This document shows positions 15,314 to 21,673 of a stretch of 21,673 nt of DNA, in pieces. Numbering within the stretch: the first letter of the stretch is position 1; each line of letters opens with the position of its first letter. Source of the DNA: an uncultured Rhizobiaceae group bacterium (GTDB taxonomy: Bacteria > Pseudomonadota > Alphaproteobacteria > Rhizobiales > Rhizobiaceae); assembly GCA_937951455.1 (NCBI GenBank), contig CALFBU010000338.1:1-21673 (forward strand). Reading direction: 5' to 3'. The position numbers were made by a program, and so were the translations under genes. The notes under the pieces are model-generated. The model searched no databases, was not told the DNA's origin, and saw only the letters and a program-made list of their open reading frames with translations.

Positions 15314-17689
15314 ATGGGTCGTTGTATGTTTAGAAAAAAATCACACGATTTGGATTATGTAAAACCAAATCGACTCGAAGATTCATTTCTTGATGCTGCA
15401 AAGCAGGCACACAGCCTGAATAAGGATGATTTGCCCTTTGTAAAAGCACCTGGACTAAATGACATTCCAATAGTCAGCATAGCAAAACAGAAGCATACAA
15501 ATGCATCCAACAGTCGTTTGGCCAGCAAATGGAATATCTGGAATATAATTTTCTGGTGCTCAATTTGTATAGCTCTATTGGCTTCCGTTGCACCTATTTT
15601 CTTCAAGCAGGAATCGTTCAAAGTGCTCATAATGAGCACCGTTACAGCGTCACTAGTTATGGCAATCATCGCGCATGTTTTGCAAACGCGCGCGCTTACA
15701 CAGGTAAATACTGAAGAACGTGCAGAGCTGGAAACAAAACTGGACATCTTGCAAAACAGAACATGGGAACTGCATGAGAGTGAAGAAAGACACCGAAGTC
15801 TCATTGAAGCTTTTGGCGACATGATCATGCACCGTTCTGCTGATGGTATGGTAATTTATGTGAATGAGGCATTCATGGCCACTTTTGGTGATGAGCATGA
15901 AAGTTTTCTAAATAAGCCTTTCAAACCAGATTTGCTGGAAGAAGTTAAACGCTCGGAATCAAACGATTCTGAAATTATGTGGGATGTAAAAATCAAAACC
16001 CAAAAAGGCGAGCGCTGGTTTGCTTGGCTTGATCTGTCTTTACGGGACGACGCAACAGGTGAAACAACTGTCCGTAGTATGATCAGGGATATTACGCGCC
16101 AAAAGAAAATCGAACTGGAGCTGCGTAAAACAAGTCAAAACTCTGAAGCCGCCTCCCATGCCAAATCAAGATTTCTTGCGAACGTAAGCCATGAAATGCG
16201 CACGCCCTTAAACGGTATTTTAGGCATGTCAGGCCTATTGGCAGATACACCACTGACGCCGGAACAACAGGCATATGTTGATGCCGTTCACGATTCAGGC
16301 ACCGCACTCCTCACACTTATTGAAGATATTCTGGACATGACTGTGGTCGAAGCTGGCAAGCTTGAATTGAAAACCACATCGACCAAACCAACCCGTTTGG
16401 TCGAAGATGTGTGTGAATTATTGTCATCACGTGCGCATGAAAAAAATATTTCCATATCATCCTATGTAAGCGCATCTGTCCCGGAACTCATCGAGGTCGA
16501 CGCAGGTCGTTTACGTCAGGTTTTGATCAACCTCATCGGAAATGCCTTAAAGTTCACAGAAACGGGCGGTGTTCATTTAAGTCTGGAAACCGAAACATCA
16601 AACACTCAAAAAACCAGATTGAAATTCAAGGCCTGCGATACAGGCCCTGGCATTTCTCTGGATGATCAGCACAAGATTTTCGAAGAGTTCGCGCAGGCTG
16701 ATAATGAAAGTACGCGCAAACATGGTGGCGCAGGCCTTGGCCTTTCCATATCCAAACGCATTATCGAGGAAATGGGCGGGAAAATTGATCTTGTGAGTGA
16801 AATAGGTAAAGGCTCAACATTTGAATTTATAATTGATGTGGCCGTCAACCAAGCAGCACAAAATTCAAACCTTTTGCAAGGCAAGGACGTTCTGATTTTG
16901 GGATCTGATTATTTTGAGACCCGGTCTCTCAAAGCCTATATCGAGGACCATGGCGCAACAAACAGCTCATTGGATACGCTTCCAGCAAGCTTTGATACGG
17001 TCCTGATTGACCAAACCATCGATATCAATAGCGCGGAAGTCTTATCATTGTTGAACTTCTGTAAAAAAGCACAGAAAAAAGCAATCATACTGCTTGAAGC
17101 TAAGGCCAGATCACAATTAGATACTTACATGGCCTCGGGCTTTGACGGATATTTGATTAAGCCTGTCAGAAAACATTCCTTGATCAATTTGATTTCTGGC
17201 AAAGAGCCTGCAAGACCTGACAGCCGAGAAATCTCAGGCTCAAAAAGTTGGTCCTCAAGCTTAGTCGCAACGACCGAGCCAAGAAGAATATTAATCGCAG
17301 AAGACAATGAAATAAACGCCACGCTTGCACGTGCAATTTTGGAAAAAGCGGGGCATTCAGTTGCTCGAGCAGAAAATGGCGCCGAGGCGGTATCTCTCTG
17401 GCAAGAACACAAAGGGGATGATGCTTTTGACCTGATTTTTATGGATCTGCAAATGCCGATTATGGATGGTCTGGACGCCCTGCAGGAAATACGCATCATC
17501 GAAACAGACAATCAATATAAAACCCTGCCAGTCTTCATTCTAACGGCAGATGAAAAAGCGGACACAAGAGACAAGGCCATTAAATTGGGCGCAACAGGAT
17601 TCCTGACCAAGCCACTGGAGCCTGAAAAACTTTTACACGCAGTAGAAAATATTTCCAACAACAACCAAACCCATCAGCTTTTGGCATGA
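15314..17689 (+). CDS. Hybrid sensor histidine kinase with PAS, degenerate receiver and intact receiver domains
   Basis: A 791-aa inner-membrane hybrid kinase. After a 75-residue hydrophilic N terminus come two close membrane helices (about 77-97 and 103-123) with almost no periplasmic loop, then a short coiled coil and a PAS domain (about 155-265). The HisKA domain carries H293 in SHEMRTPLNGILG. The ATPase domain has N-box N406/N410, D442TGPGIS and GGAGLGLS (471-478). A first receiver-like domain (about 523-630) keeps D566 and K616 but has Gly-Ser (530-531) where the acidic pair should be, so it is probably not phosphorylated. The last receiver (657-780) is intact: E663/D664, D711, T744, K766. 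AAGGA lies before ATG 15314. No dedicated response-regulator gene is adjacent, so the partner is probably a phosphotransferase or regulator elsewhere. The OlsB-like gene follows after 31 bp. Confidence 0.92.
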   Translation: MGRCMFRKKSHDLDYVKPNRLEDSFLDAAKQAHSLNKDDLPFVKAPGLNDIPIVSIAKQKHTNASNSRLASKWNIWNIIFWCSICIALLASVAPIFFKQESFKVLIMSTVTASLVMAIIAHVLQTRALTQVNTEERAELETKLDILQNRTWELHESEERHRSLIEAFGDMIMHRSADGMVIYVNEAFMATFGDEHESFLNKPFKPDLLEEVKRSESNDSEIMWDVKIKTQKGERWFAWLDLSLRDDATGETTVRSMIRDITRQKKIELELRKTSQNSEAASHAKSRFLANVSHEMRTPLNGILGMSGLLADTPLTPEQQAYVDAVHDSGTALLTLIEDILDMTVVEAGKLELKTTSTKPTRLVEDVCELLSSRAHEKNISISSYVSASVPELIEVDAGRLRQVLINLIGNALKFTETGGVHLSLETETSNTQKTRLKFKACDTGPGISLDDQHKIFEEFAQADNESTRKHGGAGLGLSISKRIIEEMGGKIDLVSEIGKGSTFEFIIDVAVNQAAQNSNLLQGKDVLILGSDYFETRSLKAYIEDHGATNSSLDTLPASFDTVLIDQTIDINSAEVLSLLNFCKKAQKKAIILLEAKARSQLDTYMASGFDGYLIKPVRKHSLINLISGKEPARPDSREISGSKSWSSSLVATTEPRRILIAEDNEINATLARAILEKAGHSVARAENGAEAVSLWQEHKGDDAFDLIFMDLQMPIMDGLDALQEIRIIETDNQYKTLPVFILTADEKADTRDKAIKLGATGFLTKPLEPEKLLHAVENISNNNQTHQLLA

Positions 17690-17720
17690 CCGTGTCTAAA
17701 TTAATTCCTATGTTAAAAGC

Positions 17721-18566
17721 ATGACAATCGAATTTGCACCTGATGAAACAAAAAGCGTAAAGAAACGAATGAACCTCGGTGAGTTGGGCTCACTTTCAAC
17801 GCGTCTTGCTGAAAATGAAGCAGAACTGAAAGAAGCCCAGAAAGTCAGATACCAGGTGTTTTGCGATGAATTGTCTGCACGCCAGCAATCAAAGCTGGAT
17901 ACAAGGCTCGAGCAAGAACAGCACGACCTGATTTGCGACCATCTGTTGGTGTTTGATAATAGCGATATTAAAAATCCAAAAACAATTGGCACACAGCGTT
18001 TTCTGGTCAAGCAATCGAAAGATGCGCATTTGCCATTTCGATCACAGTCGGAGTTTGATTTGGAAGATCTTGCCGACCGTCATCCTAAAAAGCGCTTTAT
18101 GGAATTAGGCCGATCCTGCATATTGGAACCATACCGAAGTAAACGAACCATGGAACTCATGTGGCATGGTACATGGTCATATGCGGTAAACAACAAGGTC
18201 GATGTAATGACAGGCTGCGCATCCTTTTACGCAGAATCGCCCGAAGAAATCAGCTCGGCATTGGGGTTTCTATCAACCCTGACAAGCGATAATCCTGAAT
18301 GGCAGGTCAGTCCAACTTCACCAAACAATGTTGTAATCAAGCAATATGAAAAATGGGTCACAGACCCAAAAAAAGCAATCAGAGCTTTACCGCCCCTCAT
18401 AAAAGGTTATCTGCGTCTGGGAGCATATTTTTCAGATGCTGTAGTAACAGACGAAGATTTTGGAACAATCGATATTGCTGTGATATTACCGGTAAAAAAC
18501 ATCAACCCGCGCTATGTCAGCTATTATGGGGCCGACGCCAGCAAACATAGCAGGAATAACACTTAA
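17721..18566 (+). CDS. olsB: OlsB-like GNAT-family N-acyltransferase (ornithine lipid biosynthesis)
   Basis: A 281-aa protein of the OlsB family, which moves a 3-hydroxyacyl chain from acyl carrier protein to the alpha-amino group of ornithine, giving lyso-ornithine lipid. OlsA then adds the second acyl chain; olsA is not in the window. Conserved segments are VRYQVFCDEL (residues 42-51), MELGRSCILEPYRSKRTM (127-144), VMTGCASFY (162-170), LPPLIKGYLRLGA (223-235) and DFGTIDIAVILPV (246-258), all matching OlsB-type acyltransferases. It appears soluble or peripheral, with no membrane helix. It starts 31 bp after the kinase gene and is probably co-transcribed with it. In other alphaproteobacteria ornithine lipids rise under phosphate limitation. 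Other amino-acid acceptors such as glutamine or lysine are known for related enzymes and cannot be excluded. Confidence 0.82.
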   Translation: MTIEFAPDETKSVKKRMNLGELGSLSTRLAENEAELKEAQKVRYQVFCDELSARQQSKLDTRLEQEQHDLICDHLLVFDNSDIKNPKTIGTQRFLVKQSKDAHLPFRSQSEFDLEDLADRHPKKRFMELGRSCILEPYRSKRTMELMWHGTWSYAVNNKVDVMTGCASFYAESPEEISSALGFLSTLTSDNPEWQVSPTSPNNVVIKQYEKWVTDPKKAIRALPPLIKGYLRLGAYFSDAVVTDEDFGTIDIAVILPVKNINPRYVSYYGADASKHSRNNT

Positions 18567-18689
18567 GCTTTCTCAATACACCCTGCTTCACCTGTGGATG
18601 GGAAGCTCAAGTCCCCACTATCCCTTGCATGCATCTAAACTTTCAGGAATCCTAAGAAACATTTCTGAACTCCGTTAATCAGGTAGCAA
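18567..18689 (+). other. olsB-mutS intergenic region, 123 bp
   Basis: No gene or convincing promoter was found. A weak imperfect stem joins GTG..GGGA (18594-18603) to TCCCCAC (18612-18618) with a bulge and no T-run. AGGT at 18681-18684, 5 nt before GTG 18690, is the likely mutS ribosome-binding site. Confidence 0.4.
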
Positions 18690-21386
18690 GTGTCTCAAAC
18701 CTCAAACGATAAGCCGCAGGCAACAGCGCCTACGCCCATGATGCAGCAATTCATAGAGATTAAATCTGTGAACATGGACAGCTTGTTGTTTTACCGAATG
18801 GGCGACTTCTACGAGTTGTTTTTTGACGACGCAGAAATAGCAGCCAGAGCACTTGGTATTACACTAACCAAGCGCGGCAAACATGAGGGTCAAGATATTC
18901 CCATGTGCGGTGTGCCGGTTCATGCCGCAGAAGACTATTTGCAAAAGCTGATCGGCCTCGGTTACCGGGTAGCCGTCTGCGAGCAGATGGAAGACCCTGC
19001 AGAAGCCAAGAAGCGCGGATCAAAAGCAGTTGTCAGGCGTGATGTGGTGCGACTGGTGACCCCCGGCACGGTGACGGAAGAAAAATTACTTGACCCGTCT
19101 GCATCAAACTATCTGGCAACGCTGGCACGCATCAAAAAAGGCGAAGACAGTTTTGAGATGGCCATCGCCTGGATTGATATTTCAACAGGAAATTTTCGCG
19201 TAACGCAGGTAAGTCCACAAGAATTGGGCGCAGCCCTTGCTCGAATAGAACCACGCGAATTGGTGATGCCAGAGAGTATTTATAGCGACCCGAGCATCAA
19301 ACAGATGATCCTGTTGGATGAAAAAGCAATCACGCTTGAAAGCCCGACTTTCTTTGACAGTCAAATGGCGGTTGAACGACTTAAAGCTACGTTTGATGTT
19401 AAATCACTCGACGGCTTTGGCAGCTTTACCAAGGCAGAACTCTCAGCTGCAGGTGCAGTCCTTGCCTATGTGGAAAAAACTCAAATTGATGAGCGCCCTG
19501 CTTTAATGCCGCCATCGCGTGAAGACGCAACGCATACCATGTTTATCGATGCAGCAACGCGAGCAAATCTTGAACTGATGCGCACGCTTTCAGGCGAAAA
19601 ACAGGGCAGTCTTTTTCATGCCATCAACCAAACAGTAAGCGGACCGGGTGGACGGCTTTTGGCTGAACGCATGATGAGTCCTCTCACGGACACTCAAGCC
19701 ATCGCACAAAGGCAGAATTCGATTTCTTATCTGCTAGAGAAACCGGAACTTGCGCGGAGCTTAACACTTTCAATCAAACAAATACCGGATATGGCGCGAG
19801 CACTTTCAAGGCTGGCGCTCAATCGGGGTGGGCCACGCGACCTTGCAGGCCTTCTAGCAGGCATGCGCGGAGCAAAGGCTATTGTTGCAGAATTATCAAA
19901 TGTAGATGAGTTACCTTCAGAATTTCCAGCTGTCGTAAAAGCCATCAATACCTTGCCAGACGATTTACAAAACCTTCTTGCAAATGCACTATCAGAGGAA
20001 CTTCCATTGCTGGCGCGCGATGGTGGCTTCATCCAAAACGGTTATCACGAAGAACTTGACGAACTTAAAAGTCTGAGAGATGAAAGTCGCCGCGTCATCG
20101 CGGGGATGCAACTGCAATATGCCGAAGCAACGGGGGTTAAATCCCTCAAGATCAAGCATAACAATATGCTCGGGTATTTCATCGAAGTCACAGCCAATAA
20201 TGCCGACCCTCTAATGAGCGAGGAAGGCAAGGCAACCTTTATTCATCGCCAAACGCTTGCCAATGCCATGCGCTTTACCACAACCGAGCTTGCCGAAATT
20301 GAAACCAAAATTGCCAATGCAGCAGGCAAGGCCTTGCAGATTGAGCTCGAGATTTTTTCAAAACTGGTCGCGCAGGTTTTGCAAAATGCTGTTCAAATAT
20401 CAAACACAGCGGATGCGGTGGCAATTCTTGATGTCGCGCAAAGCCTGGCACATTTGGCCGAAACATATGAATATTGTCGCCCAAAAGTGGATGACAGCCT
20501 TGCCTTTGATATCAAAGGTGGAAGGCATCCCGTCGTGGAGCAGGTTTTAAAACGCGATGCTCAAAATCCGTTTGTTGCAAACGATTGCAATATTGGCGGC
20601 GATAAAGCGGGAAAGCTTTGGTTGCTCACAGGCCCCAACATGGGTGGTAAGTCCACCTTTTTACGACAGAACGCACTTATCATCATTCTCGCGCAGATGG
20701 GTAGTTTTGTGCCAGCGCGTGAAGCGCACATTGGTATTGTTGATCGACTTTTCAGCCGTGTCGGTGCTGCTGATGATCTTGCACGAGGGCGCTCAACCTT
20801 TATGGTCGAAATGGTCGAAACCGCCGCCATTCTAAATCAGGCCGAGGTTAAATCCTTTGTCATCCTGGATGAAATTGGACGGGGTACAGCAACCTTTGAC
20901 GGGCTGTCCATCGCATGGGCTGCGATTGAGAACCTGCATGAAGCCAATTTGTGCCGAACCTTGTTTGCAACGCATTATCACGAACTAACGTCCCTTGCCG
21001 AACCCTTGGAGCGACTTTCAAACGTCACCATGAAAGTAAAAGAGTGGGAAGGAGACGTTGTATTCTTGCATGAAGTGGTTGCGGGAACGGCTGACCGCTC
21101 TTACGGCATTCAGGTCGCTAAGCTGGCAGGATTACCGCCCGCAGTCATTGCCCGCGCCAGAGACGTACTGGATCAACTGGAAAGTTCCGAGCGCACCAAT
21201 AATGCCAAAACATTGATTGATGATTTACCACTTTTCTCGGTTACAGCGACAGAACCAGTGATTGGAAAGTCTGATAGTAAAATCGTTGAAGCGCTTGAAA
21301 AAATTTCACCGGATGACATGTCACCAAGAGAAGCTCAGCAGGCTCTTTATGAGTTAAGAGCCTTACTGAAATCCCAGAAGTCTTAA
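18690..21386 (+). CDS. mutS: DNA mismatch repair protein MutS
   Basis: An 898-aa MutS1-type mismatch recognition ATPase that loads MutL after binding mispairs. The mismatch-wedge motif is F40-Y41-E42 in [10 protein letters not shown]. The lever and clamp region includes [16 protein letters not shown]. The ATPase carries Walker [10 protein letters not shown] (648-656), Walker [11 protein letters not shown] with D727/E728, and the ATHYHEL dimer-interface motif. Near the C terminus DLPLF (845-849) resembles a beta-clamp-binding pentapeptide. All domains are present and the length is typical. The start is GTG at 18690 with AGGT 5 nt upstream; the next ATG would be codon 17. It converges on the aspartate-semialdehyde dehydrogenase gene with 6 bp between stops. 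Confidence 0.97.
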   Translation: MSQTSNDKPQATAPTPMMQQFIEIKSVNMDSLLFYRMGDFYELFFDDAEIAARALGITLTKRGKHEGQDIPMCGVPVHAAEDYLQKLIGLGYRVAVCEQMEDPAEAKKRGSKAVVRRDVVRLVTPGTVTEEKLLDPSASNYLATLARIKKGEDSFEMAIAWIDISTGNFRVTQVSPQELGAALARIEPRELVMPESIYSDPSIKQMILLDEKAITLESPTFFDSQMAVERLKATFDVKSLDGFGSFTKAELSAAGAVLAYVEKTQIDERPALMPPSREDATHTMFIDAATRANLELMRTLSGEKQGSLFHAINQTVSGPGGRLLAERMMSPLTDTQAIAQRQNSISYLLEKPELARSLTLSIKQIPDMARALSRLALNRGGPRDLAGLLAGMRGAKAIVAELSNVDELPSEFPAVVKAINTLPDDLQNLLANALSEELPLLARDGGFIQNGYHEELDELKSLRDESRRVIAGMQLQYAEATGVKSLKIKHNNMLGYFIEVTANNADPLMSEEGKATFIHRQTLANAMRFTTTELAEIETKIANAAGKALQIELEIFSKLVAQVLQNAVQISNTADAVAILDVAQSLAHLAETYEYCRPKVDDSLAFDIKGGRHPVVEQVLKRDAQNPFVANDCNIGGDKAGKLWLLTGPNMGGKSTFLRQNALIIILAQMGSFVPAREAHIGIVDRLFSRVGAADDLARGRSTFMVEMVETAAILNQAEVKSFVILDEIGRGTATFDGLSIAWAAIENLHEANLCRTLFATHYHELTSLAEPLERLSNVTMKVKEWEGDVVFLHEVVAGTADRSYGIQVAKLAGLPPAVIARARDVLDQLESSERTNNAKTLIDDLPLFSVTATEPVIGKSDSKIVEALEKISPDDMSPREAQQALYELRALLKSQKS

Positions 21387-21397
21387 GTAAACTTAAG
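21382..21397. repeat. Palindrome spanning the mutS and asd stop codons
   Basis: CTTAAG-TAAA-CTTAAG gives 6-bp arms around a 4-nt loop. The mutS TAA lies in the left arm and the asd TAA (minus strand) in the right. The stem is A/T-rich and no T-run follows on either strand, so it is at best a weak hairpin. Confidence 0.4.
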
Positions 21398-21673
21398 CAG
21401 CAGCTTTCGCTTTAAGCAGTCCACGATTAACAAGCAGTTCTGCAATCTGCACTGTGTTCAGAGCGGCACCCTTGCGAAGGTTATCTGATACAACCCACAT
21501 GTTGAGACCGTTCTCAACCGTAATATCTTCGCGAATACGAGAAATATAAGTTGCGTCTTCCCCTGCACATTCTAGCGGCGTAATATAAGTTTCTTCTTCC
21601 GGATTATCGACTACGAGACAGCCAGGAGCCTCACGCAAAATCTCACGTGCTTCTTTTGGCGAAATCTCGTTTT
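21393..21673 (-). CDS. asd: Aspartate-semialdehyde dehydrogenase (partial, C-terminal 92 aa)
   Basis: This is the C-terminal end of an enzyme that reduces aspartyl phosphate to aspartate semialdehyde, the branch point to lysine, threonine, methionine and diaminopimelate. The frame is open to the right edge, so the active-site cysteine and histidine are outside the window. The segments TPLECAGEDATYISRIRED and WVVSDNLRKGAALNTVQIAE followed by LLVNRGL are characteristic of the Asd C-terminal dimerisation/NADP domain. The protein ends with an Ala/Lys-rich tail (LKAKAAA). Confidence 0.93.
   Translation of the reverse strand, partial: NEISPKEAREILREAPGCLVVDNPEEETYITPLECAGEDATYISRIREDITVENGLNMWVVSDNLRKGAALNTVQIAELLVNRGLLKAKAAA

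Noticed and set aside
15355..15828. 157-aa open frame antisense to the hybrid kinase N terminus
   Set aside because: Cys/Ser-rich shadow frame with no domain; the kinase on the plus strand explains this region.
18594..18618. Possible intrinsic terminator after olsB
   Set aside because: The stem is short with a 3-nt bulge and no T-run follows.
1..21673. Prophage, insertion sequence, CRISPR array, toxin-antitoxin or tRNA gene
   Set aside because: Every large frame belongs to a chromosomal family with consistent spacing; no direct-repeat array, transposase, integrase or tRNA-like cloverleaf was seen on either strand.

Overview
The window reads as a chromosomal housekeeping stretch from an alphaproteobacterium, most likely Hyphomicrobiales (Rhizobiales) or a close relative. 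The evidence is the gene set and order: tsaD-gpsA diverging from hemC-hemD, followed by an alphaproteobacterial Mic60/mitofilin-type gene and hemY, plus an OlsB-type ornithine acyltransferase and an EI24-domain protein. Base composition looks moderate (mid-40s % GC by eye, not computed), low for a terrestrial rhizobium and more like a marine or host-associated member. I saw no mobile elements, CRISPR array, tRNA or rRNA genes, and no gap over 300 bp lacks a gene.

Layout. 1-427 (-): N-terminal part of a PfkB-family adenosine kinase, cut by the window edge. 536-1234 (+): EI24/CysZ-like membrane protein. 1219-4906 (-): a tightly packed operon read tsaD, gpsA, EVE-domain gene, YcaQ/AlkX-type DNA glycosylase gene, with start/stop overlaps at two of three junctions. 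4968-10079 (+): heme operon hemC-hemD-mic60-hemY. 10151-11260 (+): Mrp/ApbC Fe-S carrier. 11263-12567 (-): membrane class III nucleotide cyclase. 12775-14304 (+): ComM-type AAA+ helicase. 14319-15179 (-): orphan BKACE (DUF849) enzyme with a TTG start. 15314-18566 (+): hybrid sensor kinase and OlsB-like acyltransferase, probably co-transcribed. 18690-21386 (+): mutS. 21393-21673 (-): C-terminal end of aspartate-semialdehyde dehydrogenase, cut by the right edge.

How the genes fit together. HemC and HemD make uroporphyrinogen III. The Mic60-like and HemY proteins are membrane-anchored partners that in this class travel with the heme genes and link heme supply to membrane shape or organisation. 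TsaD (tRNA t6A) and GpsA (phospholipid backbone) share a transcript with an EVE-domain modified-base reader and a DNA-crosslink glycosylase. MutS and ComM add mismatch repair and recombination functions.

I found no clearly new multi-gene defence or metabolic system. The best leads are the mic60-heme linkage, the EVE-YcaQ translational coupling, a degenerate receiver domain in the hybrid kinase, dyad symmetries in two divergent promoter regions, and four convergent gene junctions with essentially no intergenic DNA or recognisable terminators.
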